Source: Marinobacter bohaiensis (GTDB taxonomy: Bacteria; Pseudomonadota; Gammaproteobacteria; Pseudomonadales; Oleiphilaceae). From it: a stretch of 64,000 nucleotides of DNA. The notes below the pieces were generated by a model. The model searched no databases and had not been told where the DNA came from. It saw only the letters and a program-made list of their open reading frames with translations. The DNA lies in contig NZ_QGEH01000001.1 in NCBI RefSeq assembly GCF_003258515.1, forward strand, positions 1,860,001-1,924,000, written 5' to 3'. A program made the position numbers and the translations under genes. Below are positions 28,601 through 39,060 of this stretch, piece by piece. Within the stretch, counting starts at the first letter, position 1. The number at the start of each line of letters is the position of its first letter.

Positions 28601-29350
28601 ATGGCCGGTCATAGCAAGTGGTCCAATATCAAACATCGCAAGGCAGCGCAGGATGCCAGGCGCGGTAAGATCTTTACCAAGCTGATCCGCGAGCTGACCG
28701 TGGCGGCCCGTCAGGGCGGTCCCGAGCCGGCGGACAATCCGCGGCTGCGGGCGGTGATTGATAAGGCGCTGACCGCCAACATGAAAAAGGACACCATGGA
28801 GCGCGCCATCGAGCGCGGCGCCGGGAGCGGGGATGACACCAACTACGAGGAGCTGACCTACGAAGGTTACGGCCCGAATGGTGTGGCGATCTTCGTTGAG
28901 GCGATGACGGACAACAAGAACCGGACCGTCGCCGAGGTGCGCCATGCCTTCAACAAGTTCGGCGGCAATCTCGGCACGGACGGTTCGGTGGCGTTTCTGT
29001 TTACCCGCCAGGGTGTGCTGTCTTATGGCCCGGAAACGGACGAAGAGGCATTGATGGAGGCCGCATTGGAAGCCGGCGCTGAGGACGTGGCGCCGCAGGA
29101 CGACGGTTCCTTCGAGATCGTGACCCTGCCGGAGCAGTTCCTGGACGTGAAAGAGGCCCTCGTCGCTTCGGGCCATGCGCCGGACAACGCCGAAGTCACC
29201 ATGGTGCCCGCCACCTATGTCACCCTGGATGAGGACAGCGCCCAGACCATCCTCAAGCTGATCGACATGCTGGAGGATCTGGACGACGTGCAGAACGTCT
29301 ATTCCAATGCCGACATCCCGGCCGACGTGATGGACGCGCTGGATGCCTGA
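28601..29350 (+). CDS. yebC: YebC/PmpR family translation and regulatory factor
   Basis: This 249-residue protein of the YebC/TACO1 family begins [20 protein letters not shown], the family signature, and contains [20 protein letters not shown]. Members are reported as DNA-binding regulators and as ribosome-associated factors relieving pausing at proline-rich stretches. It lies between aspS and ruvC, its standard place, and is probably cotranscribed with ruvC (27 bp gap). Confidence 0.95.
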   Translation: MAGHSKWSNIKHRKAAQDARRGKIFTKLIRELTVAARQGGPEPADNPRLRAVIDKALTANMKKDTMERAIERGAGSGDDTNYEELTYEGYGPNGVAIFVEAMTDNKNRTVAEVRHAFNKFGGNLGTDGSVAFLFTRQGVLSYGPETDEEALMEAALEAGAEDVAPQDDGSFEIVTLPEQFLDVKEALVASGHAPDNAEVTMVPATYVTLDEDSAQTILKLIDMLEDLDDVQNVYSNADIPADVMDALDA

Positions 29351-29377
29351 CGCCGCGCGCTTGCCGGGAGCCCGGTT

Positions 29378-29896
29378 GTGCCCATAATTCTAGGCGTGGA
29401 CCCCGGCTCGCGGATCACCGGCTACGGCGTGATACGCTGCGCCGGCCGTGTGACGGAGTACATCGACAGCGGCTGTATTCGCATGGGAGAGAAGCCCATG
29501 GCGGAGCGTTTGCAGATCATTTACCAGGGGCTGGCAACACTCATCGACCAGTATCGGCCGGATGAGTTTGCTATCGAGCAGGTCTTTATGGCGCGCAATC
29601 CGGATTCGGCCCTCAAGCTCGGCCAGGCCCGGGGTGTGGCCATCGTGACGGCCGCCAACAGCGGTCTGCCGGTTCATGAATACACCGCTCGACAGGTCAA
29701 GCAGGCCGTTGTGGGGAAGGGGGGCGCCGAGAAGACGCAGGTTCAGCACATGGTGCAGAGCATCCTGTCGCTGAACCGCCGGCCCCAGGAAGATGCCGCG
29801 GATGCGTTGGCCATCGCCCTGTGCCACTCCCATATGAGTCAGAGCATCGGTCGTATCGCCTCGGGTAACCGCGTACGTGCCGGTCGAATCCGTTAA
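29378..29896 (+). CDS. ruvC: Holliday junction resolvase RuvC
   Basis: This metal-dependent endonuclease cuts Holliday junctions bound by RuvAB. It has 172 residues and starts at GTG 29378, 7 nt after CGGGAG. The catalytic acids are visible: Asp in [14 protein letters not shown], Glu in FAIEQVFM, and the C-terminal Asp pair in [16 protein letters not shown]. The C-terminal tail is basic. ruvA follows 68 bp downstream. Confidence 0.97.
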   Translation: MPIILGVDPGSRITGYGVIRCAGRVTEYIDSGCIRMGEKPMAERLQIIYQGLATLIDQYRPDEFAIEQVFMARNPDSALKLGQARGVAIVTAANSGLPVHEYTARQVKQAVVGKGGAEKTQVQHMVQSILSLNRRPQEDAADALAIALCHSHMSQSIGRIASGNRVRAGRIR

Positions 29897-29964
29897 GAAT
29901 CGGGCGGTGGATGGGCGGTTGTCATTCTCGGCCCGGCAGCTGTTCGCCCAACAGGAGGTAATGC

Positions 29965-30582
29965 GTGATTGCCCAAATCCGGGGAAAACTGATCGAGAAA
30001 ATGCCCGGCCATGTGCTGGTCGACTGTTCCGGTCTCGGCTACGAGCTCGATATCCCGTATACGACGTTCTTTCATCTGCCCGAATCCGGCCAGGAAGTCA
30101 CGCTGTTCACGCACTTCGCCGTTCGCGAGGATGCCCATAAGCTCTATGGCTTTGCCGGGCGCCTGGATCGCGATCTGTTCCGTATGCTGATCAAGGTGAA
30201 TGGGGTCGGGCCCAAAATGGCGCTGGCGATTCTCTCCGGTCTCGATGCGCAGCAGTTTGTGCGTTGCGTCGATAATCGCGATGTGGCGGCCCTGGTGAAG
30301 ATTCCCGGCGTCGGTAAGAAGACCGCCGAGCGGCTGCTGATCGAGATGGGCGACAAGCTCGGCCAGTTGGAAGGAATGCCCAAGATTACGCCCGAAATGC
30401 CGTCGTTGAACCCGGCCAGCGAACCGGCGCACAAGCCCGAAGAGGAAGCCGAAGCGGCTCTTATTACCTTGGGCTACAAACCCCAGGAAGCGGCAAAGGC
30501 CGTCAGCCGCGTGGCCGAGGCCGGTATGAACTCCCAGGAGATGATTCGCCTGGCGCTTAAGAATATGATCCCTGCCAGCTAA
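29965..30582 (+). CDS. ruvA: Holliday junction branch migration protein RuvA
   Basis: RuvA forms tetramers on Holliday junctions and loads the RuvB motor. It has 205 residues and begins at GTG 29965, with a perfect AGGAGGT ribosome site 5 nt before. An ATG 4 bp upstream is out of frame. Domain I starts MIAQIRGKLIEKMPGHVLVD. Helix-hairpin-helix motifs are NGVGPKMALAILSGL and PGVGKKTAERLLIE. The C-terminal RuvB-contacting domain is AEAALITLGYKPQEAAKAV. A weak hairpin separates it from ruvB. Confidence 0.97.
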   Translation: MIAQIRGKLIEKMPGHVLVDCSGLGYELDIPYTTFFHLPESGQEVTLFTHFAVREDAHKLYGFAGRLDRDLFRMLIKVNGVGPKMALAILSGLDAQQFVRCVDNRDVAALVKIPGVGKKTAERLLIEMGDKLGQLEGMPKITPEMPSLNPASEPAHKPEEEAEAALITLGYKPQEAAKAVSRVAEAGMNSQEMIRLALKNMIPAS

Positions 30583-30595
30583 ACCACCGAAACAT

Positions 30596-30617
30596 CGGGC
30601 CTTATTCGGGCCCGTTT
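30596..30617 (+). terminator. Weak hairpin terminator after ruvA
   Basis: CGGGCC (30596-30601) and GGCCCG (30609-30614) with a 7-nt loop are followed by only three T residues. Partial termination before ruvB is plausible. Confidence 0.4.
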
Positions 30618-30766
30618 GCCATGCATCCCCGTTGATGTCTTAATGGAATCTGACTGTAGCGTAACGTGACAGCGTGACTCGCGTTTGTAAAATGGACCTG
30701 TTTTTATAGTAACGCGTCGCCACGGAAGACAGATAAAAGACAACAGCATGCCCGCGAAACACCATC

Positions 30767-31789
30767 ATGATTGAATCCGATCGCCTGATTTCACCGCAAA
30801 GCAGTGCGTCTGAAGAAGTACAGGATCGCGCCATCCGCCCGACGCTACTCTCCGAGTACGTTGGGCAGCCGGCTGTCCGTGAGCAGATGGAGATTTTTAT
30901 CTCGGCCGCGCGAGGTCGGCAGGAAGCCCTGGATCACGTCCTGATCTTCGGGCCGCCGGGGCTTGGGAAGACCACGCTGGCAAACATCATTGCCAATGAG
31001 ATGGGCGTGTCCATCAAGACAACGTCCGGCCCGGTTCTGGAAAAGGCCGGTGACCTGGCGGCGATGCTAACCAACCTGGAAGAGGGTGATGTTCTCTTCA
31101 TCGACGAGATCCACCGCCTGAACGCGGCCGTCGAGGAAGTGCTCTATCCGGCGATGGAGGACTACCAGCTCGACATCATGATCGGCGAGGGGCCGGCGGC
31201 GCGCTCAATCAAGCTCGATCTGCCGCCGTTCACGCTGGTGGGGGCGACCACGCGGGCCGGTCTGCTGACCTCGCCGCTGCGAGACCGTTTCGGTATCGTC
31301 CAGCGACTGGAGTTTTACAACACCCAGGACCTGACCCATATCGTGCAGCGTTCGGCCCAGCTGCTCGGCGTGTCGATGGACGAGGCGGGCGCGCTGGAAA
31401 TCGCGCGCCGATCCCGGGGGACGCCGCGGATCGCCAACCGGCTGTTGCGCCGGGTACGCGATTACGCCGAGGTGAAATCCGACGGTTCGGTGACCCTGGA
31501 CGTGGCGGACAGCGCGCTGAATATGCTTAAGGTGGACAATCAGGGTTTCGACCACATGGACCGTCGATTGCTTCTGGCCATGATCGAGAAGTTCGATGGC
31601 GGCCCGGTGGGCGTGGAGAGCCTGGCGGCCGCCATCAGCGAGGAACGCGGTACGATCGAAGACGTGCTTGAACCTTTCCTGATCCAGCAGGGCTACATGA
31701 TCCGCACGCCGCGGGGTCGAATGGTGACGTCCCATGCGTACCTGCACTTCGGTGTGACCCCGCCGAAGTCGGGCGAGGGCGCGTCATGA
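30767..31789 (+). CDS. ruvB: Holliday junction branch migration ATPase RuvB
   Basis: This AAA+ hexameric motor drives branch migration with RuvA. It has 340 residues. Walker A is [14 protein letters not shown], Walker B is [10 protein letters not shown], sensor 1 is GATTRAG, and the arginine-finger region is SPLRDRFGI. The C-terminal winged helix contains [18 protein letters not shown] and TPRGR. The stop overlaps the start of ybgC (ATGA at 31786-31789), linking the ruv genes to the Tol-Pal genes. Confidence 0.98.
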   Translation: MIESDRLISPQSSASEEVQDRAIRPTLLSEYVGQPAVREQMEIFISAARGRQEALDHVLIFGPPGLGKTTLANIIANEMGVSIKTTSGPVLEKAGDLAAMLTNLEEGDVLFIDEIHRLNAAVEEVLYPAMEDYQLDIMIGEGPAARSIKLDLPPFTLVGATTRAGLLTSPLRDRFGIVQRLEFYNTQDLTHIVQRSAQLLGVSMDEAGALEIARRSRGTPRIANRLLRRVRDYAEVKSDGSVTLDVADSALNMLKVDNQGFDHMDRRLLLAMIEKFDGGPVGVESLAAAISEERGTIEDVLEPFLIQQGYMIRTPRGRMVTSHAYLHFGVTPPKSGEGAS

Positions 31790-32205
31790 CGGCCGTGGAT
31801 AGCGCCCAATTCCATTGGCCGGTACGGGTCTATATCGAAGACACCGACGCCGGCGGTATTGTGTATCACGCCCGCTACCTGCACTTTATGGAACGGGCAC
31901 GCACCGAGTGGGTGCGATCCCAGGGCATTGCCCTGCGCCGCGGGCTGGACGAGAACGTCAGCTACGTGGTGCAGAAAATGGCGATCCAGTTTCGTCAGCC
32001 CGCCAAACTGGACGATGAATTATGGGTGACGGCCGTCCTGACCGGCAGCGGTCGTGTCTGGTTTGGTTTCGACCAGAAAGTCATCCGCCAGTCCGACGGC
32101 GCCGTGTTGGCCGAGGCGGACGTCAAGGTCGCCTGTGTGGCGCTGGACAGCGGGCGTCCGCGGGCCTTGCCGGAGTCCATGCAGGCCATCGTCAGGGAAC
32201 AATAA
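31786..32205 (+). CDS. ybgC: Tol-Pal-associated acyl-CoA thioesterase YbgC
   Basis: This is a 139-residue hotdog thioesterase of the 4-hydroxybenzoyl-CoA thioesterase type. The catalytic Asp lies in [17 protein letters not shown], followed by [14 protein letters not shown]. YbgC acts on acyl-CoA or acyl-ACP at the inner membrane and is almost always encoded before tolQ. It overlaps ruvB by 4 bp and precedes tolQ by 50 bp. This hotdog subfamily is distinct from the PaaI-type proteins elsewhere in the window. Confidence 0.95.
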   Translation: MTAVDSAQFHWPVRVYIEDTDAGGIVYHARYLHFMERARTEWVRSQGIALRRGLDENVSYVVQKMAIQFRQPAKLDDELWVTAVLTGSGRVWFGFDQKVIRQSDGAVLAEADVKVACVALDSGRPRALPESMQAIVREQ

Positions 32206-32255
32206 TGTACATGCCGGTCCGATGGATCGGTCGAATACAGATCCAGGAGTGAAAC

Positions 32256-32948
32256 GTGGAGTCACATCTTTCGGTTTGGAGCCTTATCGCCAATGCCAGT
32301 TTCCTGGTGCAGATCGTCATGCTGCTGCTGGTGCTGGCGTCGATCATGTCCTGGGGGTTTGTCTTCCAGCGCCTGCAGGTGTTCAAAAAGGCGCGTAAGG
32401 CCCAGTTGGCGTTTGAAGAGCAGTTCTGGTCCGGCATGGATCTGGGGCAACTCTATCGCGACGCCAGCAACCACCCCACGCCTCACAGCGGCATGGAATC
32501 GGTATTTCGTGCCGGCTTCCGGGAATTCTCGCGCCTGCGCCAGCAGAGCCAGGATCCGGACGCCGTGATGGACGGAACCCAGCGCGCCATGCGGGTGGCC
32601 CTGTCCCGCGAGCAGGAGCGGCTCGAAGCGCATCTGCCGTTCCTGGCGACGGTGGGCTCCACCAGTCCGTACATCGGCCTGTTCGGTACCGTCTGGGGGA
32701 TCATGAATTCTTTCCGCGGCCTGGCCCAGGTGCAGCACGCGTCACTGGCCACCGTGGCACCGGGCATTTCCGAGGCGCTGATCGCTACCGCCATGGGCCT
32801 GTTTGCGGCGATTCCCGCGGTCATCGCCTACAACCGCTTTGCCGCCAAGTCCGATGCCCTGCTGAAGAACTATGAGACGTTCGCCGAGGAGTTCTCCAGC
32901 ATCCTGCATCGCCGGGTTCACAGCAGCGAGAAAGGCCGCGCAGCCTGA
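32256..32948 (+). CDS. tolQ: TolQ proton-channel protein of the Tol-Pal system
   Basis: TolQ is an inner-membrane protein forming, with TolR, the proton-driven motor that energises TolA during outer-membrane constriction. It has 230 residues and starts at GTG 32256, 6 nt after CCAGGAG. Three membrane helices are visible near residues 17-38, 135-155 and 170-190. The core motif is GSTSPYIGLFGTVWGIMNSF, then ISEALIATAMGLFAAIPAV. It is the first gene of tolQRAB-pal-cpoB. Confidence 0.97.
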   Translation: MESHLSVWSLIANASFLVQIVMLLLVLASIMSWGFVFQRLQVFKKARKAQLAFEEQFWSGMDLGQLYRDASNHPTPHSGMESVFRAGFREFSRLRQQSQDPDAVMDGTQRAMRVALSREQERLEAHLPFLATVGSTSPYIGLFGTVWGIMNSFRGLAQVQHASLATVAPGISEALIATAMGLFAAIPAVIAYNRFAAKSDALLKNYETFAEEFSSILHRRVHSSEKGRAA

Positions 32949-32963
32949 TCCGCCGGGAGGCGC

Positions 32964-33407
<444 letters not shown>

Positions 33408-33414
33408 CTCGGTA

Positions 33415-34461
33415 GTGGCGGATAATACTCGCGAATCCAATGATTATCAGTCGCGCCAGCCATGGCGCAGCCCGATGGCGATCTCCGTCGGCCTGCATGT
33501 CGCTATTGTGCTGTTCTCCCTGGCTGGGTGGAGCTGGTCCGAGCCCAGCCACGAACCGCCGCCACGCAGCATTTCGGCGCGCCTGATCATGCCTGAGCCG
33601 GTACCGGCCCAGCAGGCGTCGCAACCCGCAGCGCAGCCTTCGGCCCAGCCTGAGCCCGAACCGCAGGAGGATGCGCAGGAAGAGGCGCGTAAAGAAGCCG
33701 AGGAGAAGGCTCGCCAGGAAGAGCAGCGGCAGGAAGAAGCCCGCAAGCAGGCGCTGATCCGGGAAAAGGAAAAGCAGGAAGCCGCCGCCAAGGCCAAGGA
33801 AGAAGCGCGCCGTAAAGCGGAAGCCGAAGCGGCGGCCGCCGCCAAACGCAAGGCCGAGGAAGAGCGTCGGCGTAAGGAACTGGAGGCGGAGAAAGCGGCC
33901 GAAGAGAAACGGCGGGCGGAAGAGAAAGCCGCCGAGGAGCGTCGTAAAGCCGAGGAAAAACGGCGCCAGGAAGAGGCGGAACGCAAGCGTCAGGAAAAGC
34001 TGGAGCAGGAGCGTCGCGAAGCCGAGCAACGTAAGCGCGAAGAGGAGCGCCGCAAGCGGGAAGAGCAACTGGCGGCCCTGGCTGAACAGTCTGCCGAAGA
34101 GCAGGCCGCCTCCGAACAGGCGCGCCAGGAAGCGGCTGCTGCGGCTCGGGCCAAGCAGGCGCAAATGGCGTCGGAGAGCGAGAAGTACGAGGCGTTGATC
34201 CGGCAGCGCCTGAGCAACGCCTGGTATATCCCGTCGTCTGCCCAGAAAGGGTTGGTGACGACGCTGGAAATTACCCTGTTGCCGACGGGCGAGCTGGCCT
34301 CGGTCCGCATCGCCAAGAGCAGTGGCAACACCGCTTTCGATAACTCGGCGCTGAGCGCGGTGCGCGGTGTCCAGCGGTTCCCCGTGCCGAACGATCCGGA
34401 TGTATTCAACGCCTATTTCCGGAATTTCTCGATTCAGTTCGATCCGGAGAAATTGCGCTGA
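33415..34461 (+). CDS. tolA: TolA envelope-spanning protein
   Basis: TolA links the inner-membrane motor to TolB and Pal. It has 348 residues from GTG 33415. One membrane helix lies at about 22-40 (AISVGLHVAIVLFSLAGW). A Pro/Gln-rich stretch follows, then a long Ala/Glu/Lys/Arg-rich helix from about 85 to 250. The C-terminal TonB-like domain III contains YEALIRQRLSNAWYIP and TTLEITLLPTGELASV. The long charged helix creates many open frames on the other strand, which are not genes. Confidence 0.95.
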   Translation: MADNTRESNDYQSRQPWRSPMAISVGLHVAIVLFSLAGWSWSEPSHEPPPRSISARLIMPEPVPAQQASQPAAQPSAQPEPEPQEDAQEEARKEAEEKARQEEQRQEEARKQALIREKEKQEAAAKAKEEARRKAEAEAAAAAKRKAEEERRRKELEAEKAAEEKRRAEEKAAEERRKAEEKRRQEEAERKRQEKLEQERREAEQRKREEERRKREEQLAALAEQSAEEQAASEQARQEAAAAARAKQAQMASESEKYEALIRQRLSNAWYIPSSAQKGLVTTLEITLLPTGELASVRIAKSSGNTAFDNSALSAVRGVQRFPVPNDPDVFNAYFRNFSIQFDPEKLR

Positions 34462-34522
34462 TGCCTGAAAGTAAACCCATGACCATGTCCAGGATGCATT
34501 TCAGACAGACAGGATGCCCAGA

Positions 34523-35815
34523 ATGATGCGAGTAATCGTAACCCTGCTGCTGGCGACGGCAATGGCATTGCCGGCGCAGGCGGAACTCTTGATCCGGATC
34601 ACCGAGGGTGCGGACAACGCCCTCCCGGTCGCCGTCGTTCCCTTCGGCACCGAAGGTGGTTTGCAGCCTACTGAGAATATCAGCGAAATCGTGCGCGACG
34701 ATCTGGCGATGAGCGGCGAGTTCGCTCCGCTGGAGACCAACCGGATGCTGAGTCTGCCCACTTCCGGAGAGGACGTCTTCTATCGCGATTGGCGCATGCT
34801 GGGGCAGAAGTACCTGCTGGTTGGCAATCTGTCGCCCGCCGCTGGCGGCAGCAAGGTACAGGCCCGCTTCGAACTGTTCGACGTGAATCGGGAAGCTCGG
34901 ATTCTGGGCGAGACCGCCACCGTGTCCGCCGATAACCTGCGTACCCTGGGCCACCACATCAGCGACAAGGTGTACAAGGCGATCACCGGCAATCGGGGCG
35001 TGTTTTCCACCCGTATTGCTTATGTGACCCTGGACATGGAGAACGGCAAGCGCACGTATCGCCTTAACATCAGCGATGTGGATGGCAAGCGCTCCCGGGT
35101 TTTCCTCAAGTCGAAGGAGCCGATACTGTCGCCGGACTGGTCGCCGGATGGCAAGAAACTGGCCTACGTCTCGTTCGAGACCGGGCGTCCCGCCATCTAT
35201 GTCCAGGAACTGGCCAGCGGCAAACGCACGCGCATTGCCCAGTTCCCGGGGCTGAATTCGGCCCCGTCCTGGTCGCCGGACGGTAAGTCCCTGCTGATGA
35301 CCCTGTCCCGCGACGGTAACGCCGAAATCTACCGGATGAACGTGGCCACCCGTCAGTTGACGCGGCTGACCAACCACTGGGCCATCGACACGGAGCCAAG
35401 CTGGGCGCCGGATGGGGATGAGTTCGTCTTTACCTCTGATCGCTCGGGTGGCCCCCAGTCGTATCTGATGGATGCCGACGGCGGGGACGTGCAGCGACTG
35501 ACGTTTGGCAGCCGCTACAACGCACGTCCGCGGTTCAGCCCGGACGGTGAGCACATTTTCTATGTTCATAAGCGCGAAAACTTTTTCCATATCGCGCGGT
35601 TGAATATCGAAACCGGTCAGGAGACCATTCTGACCCGGACCAAGCTGGACGAGTCGCCGAGTGTGGCTCCCAACGGACGTCTGTTGATTTACGCGACCCA
35701 GGATGGGGGCAAAAGTGTCCTCGCGGTCATCTCGGCCGACGGCGGCTCCAACTACGTGTTGCCGTCGCGTTTCGGGGATGTTCGCGAACCGGCCTGGTCG
35801 CCTTTTATCGACTGA
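34523..35815 (+). CDS. tolB: Tol-Pal system protein TolB
   Basis: This periplasmic beta-propeller binds Pal and TolA. It has 430 residues from the ATG at 34523, which is 8 nt after AGGA. ATGs at 34514 and 34526 are alternatives. A signal peptide ends MALPAQA|E. The N-terminal domain contains [11 protein letters not shown]. The propeller repeats are visible as [31 protein letters not shown] and [15 protein letters not shown]. Length equals that of E. coli TolB. Confidence 0.97.
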   Translation: MMRVIVTLLLATAMALPAQAELLIRITEGADNALPVAVVPFGTEGGLQPTENISEIVRDDLAMSGEFAPLETNRMLSLPTSGEDVFYRDWRMLGQKYLLVGNLSPAAGGSKVQARFELFDVNREARILGETATVSADNLRTLGHHISDKVYKAITGNRGVFSTRIAYVTLDMENGKRTYRLNISDVDGKRSRVFLKSKEPILSPDWSPDGKKLAYVSFETGRPAIYVQELASGKRTRIAQFPGLNSAPSWSPDGKSLLMTLSRDGNAEIYRMNVATRQLTRLTNHWAIDTEPSWAPDGDEFVFTSDRSGGPQSYLMDADGGDVQRLTFGSRYNARPRFSPDGEHIFYVHKRENFFHIARLNIETGQETILTRTKLDESPSVAPNGRLLIYATQDGGKSVLAVISADGGSNYVLPSRFGDVREPAWSPFID

Positions 35816-35883
35816 CGTCGGCTTTCAGAAACCCGGATCGGCTTTTCGGCTTCCGGGGCATTAATACAAACTAAATCAAGGAC

Positions 35884-36465
35884 ATGAAAATGATTCGTAC
35901 CTATTCCAAGCTTTTTGCATTGCTGGTTGCCATGGGTGTTATGGCCGGTTGTAGCTCAACCGGCGGCACGCAGGAAGAAGGTGCTTATGACTCGGACGTC
36001 TCCGCCGTCGATCAGGAAGGTGGCAGCGAAGTCTATGGCGGTGAAGGCTCCGACGGTGTCAGCTCCACACCGCTGACCGACGAAGAGCGCGCGGCCCAGC
36101 AGGAGCGTGCTGCCCAGCAGGAACAGGCGGCGATGCGCAAGATCACCACCTTCTACTTCGATTTTGACACTTCCGAGCTGAAGGCTGAGTCCCGCGATGT
36201 CCTGATCGCCCACGCCCAGTACCTGGCGTCCAACCCGAACCGCAATGTACGCCTGGAAGGCCACGCCGACGAGCGCGGTACCAAGGAATACAACCTGGCC
36301 CTGGGCGAGCGTCGTGCCAAATCCGTCGAGCGTTTCCTGGTGGTTAACGGCGCATCCCGTGATCAGATCGAAACCGTCAGCTACGGCGAAGAGAAGCCGG
36401 CGGCCATGGGCAGCAACGAAAGCGCTTACGCCCAGAACCGTCGCGTGGAACTGATCTACCAGTAA
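35884..36465 (+). CDS. pal: Peptidoglycan-associated lipoprotein Pal
   Basis: Pal is an outer-membrane lipoprotein that binds peptidoglycan and TolB. It has 193 residues with the lipobox VMAGC, an acidic Gly/Ser-rich linker and a C-terminal OmpA-like domain. The domain contains FYFDFDTSELKAES and LEGHADERGTKEYNLALGER, with peptidoglycan contacts around the second motif, and ends QNRRVELIY. A second ATG at 35890 has better spacing from AAGGA and may be the true start (191 residues). Confidence 0.96.
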   Translation: MKMIRTYSKLFALLVAMGVMAGCSSTGGTQEEGAYDSDVSAVDQEGGSEVYGGEGSDGVSSTPLTDEERAAQQERAAQQEQAAMRKITTFYFDFDTSELKAESRDVLIAHAQYLASNPNRNVRLEGHADERGTKEYNLALGERRAKSVERFLVVNGASRDQIETVSYGEEKPAAMGSNESAYAQNRRVELIYQ

Positions 36466-36494
36466 GTTCAACCGATCGATAAGGTGTAAGGCAC

Positions 36495-37244
36495 ATGAGG
36501 CGATTGCTCATGGCCGTCACGGCGCTGTCGCTTTGCGGTAGCGCCCTGGCGCAGTCAACCGTACCCGCTTACCAGAACGCCGATTCCGCCGCCCAGAGCC
36601 AGTCGGGCGGCAATCAGGCCACAGCCGAACTGTACTTCATGATCCAGCAGTTGCAGCGTCAGGTGCAGCAACTGCAGGGATCGGTGGAGGAGCAACGGCA
36701 CAAGCTTGAACAGTTGTCGCGCCAGTCCCGTGAGCGCTACATCGATCTGGATCAGCGGATCCTCGACCTGTCCCGCCAGAAGGCGGAGCAGGCCGAGGCT
36801 CCCGCCCCCGAGCAGGAGGCGCCCGCAGCCGACACGGCCCAGGAAACGCGGGAGTACCGCCAGCCCAGCGAGGAGGAGCAGGCGCAGTACAGCGAGATCG
36901 TCAAGCTGATCCGGGACGACAAGGATTACGACACCGCCATTGATCGCCTCTACACGTTTATTTCCGATCACCCGGAAGGCGATCTGACGGTCAACGCCTA
37001 TTACTGGCTTGGTGAGGTGTATCTCGTCAAACCCCAGCTCAAACAGGCGAAGCAGGCCTTTTCGATCGTCGCGACCCGTTTTGCGGATCATCGCAAAGCG
37101 CCGGATGCGCTCTACAAACTCGGCGTGACCGAGGCTCGGATGGGCGACGACGCTGAAGCGCGCCAAACGCTCAAGTCCGTCTCCTCGAAGTATCCGGATT
37201 CCAACGCCGCCCAGTTGGCGAGCGATTACCTGGCCAAGTTATAA
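36495..37244 (+). CDS. cpoB: Cell division coordinator CpoB (YbgF)
   Basis: This periplasmic protein coordinates peptidoglycan synthesis with Tol-dependent constriction. It has 249 residues with a signal peptide ending GSALA|QS. A trimerising coiled coil spans about 45-100 (FMIQQLQRQVQQLQGSVEE). A Pro/Glu/Ala linker and C-terminal TPRs follow (YYWLGEVYLVKPQLKQAKQA, DALYKLGVTEARMGDDAEA). It is the last protein gene of the tol-pal operon, 29 bp after pal. Confidence 0.95.
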   Translation: MRRLLMAVTALSLCGSALAQSTVPAYQNADSAAQSQSGGNQATAELYFMIQQLQRQVQQLQGSVEEQRHKLEQLSRQSRERYIDLDQRILDLSRQKAEQAEAPAPEQEAPAADTAQETREYRQPSEEEQAQYSEIVKLIRDDKDYDTAIDRLYTFISDHPEGDLTVNAYYWLGEVYLVKPQLKQAKQAFSIVATRFADHRKAPDALYKLGVTEARMGDDAEARQTLKSVSSKYPDSNAAQLASDYLAKL

Positions 37245-37346
37245 TCAGGCTGCGCAAGTATTGATCAGCTTGTTCAGCGGTTGAGCAGGTTGTTGTTGTA
37301 CTGAGGAAAATTTTACGGATTGCCAAAAAAATCTCTGAAACAGGGG

Positions 37347-37374
37347 TTGCCAAGGCCAAAAAAATCCGTACTAT
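37347..37374 (+). promoter_or_regulatory. Promoter of the tRNA-Lys pair
   Basis: -35 TTGCCA (37347-37352), a 16-nt spacer and -10 TACTAT (37369-37374) lie 14 bp before the first tRNA-Lys. The spacer is A-rich. Confidence 0.6.
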
Positions 37375-37387
37375 ATGCGCCTCGATT

Positions 37388-37463
37388 GGGTCGTTAGCTC
37401 AGTTGGTAGAGCAGTTGGCTTTTAACCAATTGGTCGATGGTTCGAATCCATCACGACCCACCA
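37388..37463 (+). tRNA. tRNA-Lys (UUU), first copy
   Basis: A full cloverleaf is visible. The 7-bp acceptor GGGTCGT/ACGACCC, anticodon stem GTTGG/CCAAT with loop CTTTTAA (anticodon TTT at 37421-37423) and T-arm motif GGTTCGAATCC are all present. Discriminator A and an encoded CCA end follow. Identical to the second copy 54 bp downstream. Confidence 0.97.
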
Positions 37464-37517
37464 TTATATCGAAGCAGCCTGAGCAGGGTGCTTCCGGGCA
37501 GTTGCCCGACCCGTTTT

Positions 37518-37593
37518 GGGTCGTTAGCTCAGTTGGTAGAGCAGTTGGCTTTTAACCAATTGGTCGATGGTTCGAATCCATCACGACCCACCA
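37518..37593 (+). tRNA. tRNA-Lys (UUU), second copy
   Basis: The 76-nt sequence is identical to the upstream tRNA-Lys, including the encoded CCA. The intervening 54 nt contain no gene. The two are probably processed from one transcript that ends at the terminator at 37618-37648. Confidence 0.97.
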
Positions 37594-37617
37594 AATACGG
37601 CGGTTACGCACCGCCTG

Positions 37618-37648
37618 AAAAAGGGGAGCCCACGGGCTCCCCTTTTTT
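37618..37648 (+). terminator. Rho-independent terminator after the tRNA-Lys pair
   Basis: Stem GGGGAGCC (37623-37630) / GGCTCCCC (37635-37642) with a 4-nt loop, flanked by an A-run and a run of six T residues. Confidence 0.93.
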
Positions 37649-37951
37649 GTTTGTTTGTCCCGGGCGTGATCCCCTGGCTGGATCCTTGTCAGGGTCGGCG
37701 AGTTTCTTGTCCGATCCTGCCGGAATGGACCCCGGCAACCCGCTGGGCCGGGCGGGCTCTGTGAAGCTGCTGGCAACTGCCTTATCATGGAATCGTGACG
37801 AAACGATGTCTGTTCCGGGGTGGTATACTGGCGTTTTGCCCCCATATCCAGTCGTGCACCGGCCAGCCGAAGCCGGCAACGACGACACAGGCGTGCATCG
37901 GGTCCAGGTCGGCATTCGACCGGCCCGGTTTTGGATGAGAGAAGCGAATTC

Positions 37952-39013
37952 ATGGTAAAGGCCCAAGACAGAATCCTGGTCCAGGAACACCTCGCCCATG
38001 AGGCAGAGCCTCGCGAGCTGAGCGGGGAAGAAAAACAGCGTCTTGAAGCTGAGATCAAGGCCGAGCTGAAAGCGCGTGACGCCGTGCTCGTGGCCCATTA
38101 CTACACCGATGCCGACATTCAGCGGCTGGCGGAAGAGACGGGCGGCTGTGTCGCCGATTCCCTGGAAATGGCGCGCTTCGGCAACCAGCACCCGGCCTCG
38201 ACCGTGGTGGTGGCCGGGGTCAAGTTCATGGGTGAAACCGCCAAGATCCTGAATCCCGAGAAAACGGTTCTGATGCCCACCCTGGAAGCCACCTGTTCCC
38301 TGGATGTGGGTTGCCAGCCGGAGGAATTCAGCGCCTTCTGCGACGCCCATCCCGACCGTACCGTGGTGGTCTACGCCAACACGTCGGCGGCGGTGAAGGC
38401 GAGGGCGGACTGGGTGGTCACGTCCAGCTGCGCCCAGGCCATCGTCGAGCACCTGGATTCCCGCGGTGAGAAAATCCTGTGGGCCCCGGACAAGCATCTG
38501 GGGCACTACGTGCAGCGCACGACCGGCGCGGACATGCTGCTTTGGGACGGCTCGTGCATCGTGCACGAAGAGTTCAAGGCTCGCGGCGTGGAGGATCTGC
38601 GCGCACTGTATCCCGATGCCGCCATCCTGGTGCACCCGGAGTCCCCCGAGGCCGTGGTGGACATGGCCGACGTGGTGGGCTCAACGTCACAGTTGATTCA
38701 CGCGGTGCAGACGATGCCCAACGAGCGCTTCGTGGTGGCTACGGATAACGGCATTTTCTATAAAATGCAGCAACTGGCGCCGAACAAGACCCTGATCGAA
38801 GCGCCCACCGCCGGCAATGGCGCGACCTGCCGCAGCTGCGCGCACTGCCCGTGGATGGCGATGAACGGCCTGGAGAACCTGCTGCAGGTTCTGCGCCGGG
38901 GGGATCAGGCGATTGAGGTGGATGAAAGCCTGCGTGAAGAAGCGCTGCGGCCGTTGCGCCGAATGCTGGATTTTACCGCATCGATGAACCTGAAAGCGGC
39001 CGGTAACGCCTGA
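37952..39013 (+). CDS. nadA: Quinolinate synthase
   Basis: This [4Fe-4S] enzyme condenses iminoaspartate and dihydroxyacetone phosphate to quinolinate in NAD synthesis. It has 353 residues from the ATG at 37952. A longer frame starting at 37820 is not family-like. Conserved segments are [35 protein letters not shown] and the cysteine-bearing [21 protein letters not shown] and [10 protein letters not shown], which supply cluster ligands. The start lacks a strong ribosome site. The gene stands alone between the tRNA genes and bepA. Confidence 0.95.
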   Translation: MVKAQDRILVQEHLAHEAEPRELSGEEKQRLEAEIKAELKARDAVLVAHYYTDADIQRLAEETGGCVADSLEMARFGNQHPASTVVVAGVKFMGETAKILNPEKTVLMPTLEATCSLDVGCQPEEFSAFCDAHPDRTVVVYANTSAAVKARADWVVTSSCAQAIVEHLDSRGEKILWAPDKHLGHYVQRTTGADMLLWDGSCIVHEEFKARGVEDLRALYPDAAILVHPESPEAVVDMADVVGSTSQLIHAVQTMPNERFVVATDNGIFYKMQQLAPNKTLIEAPTAGNGATCRSCAHCPWMAMNGLENLLQVLRRGDQAIEVDESLREEALRPLRRMLDFTASMNLKAAGNA

Positions 39014-39060
39014 TCGGTCGTTTGCGCGGCCGCTTGCTTGGTGCTGAGCGTCACGAACCG

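Noticed and set aside
30698-30713. Possible LexA (SOS) box upstream of ruvB, CTGTTTTTATAGTAAC
   Set aside because: The right half does not match ACAG, so the site fails the CTGT-N8-ACAG pattern.
37388-37593. The tRNA-Lys duplication as a recombination scar or attachment pair
   Set aside because: Both copies are complete and identical with only 54 bp between them, which is an ordinary tandem tRNA operon.
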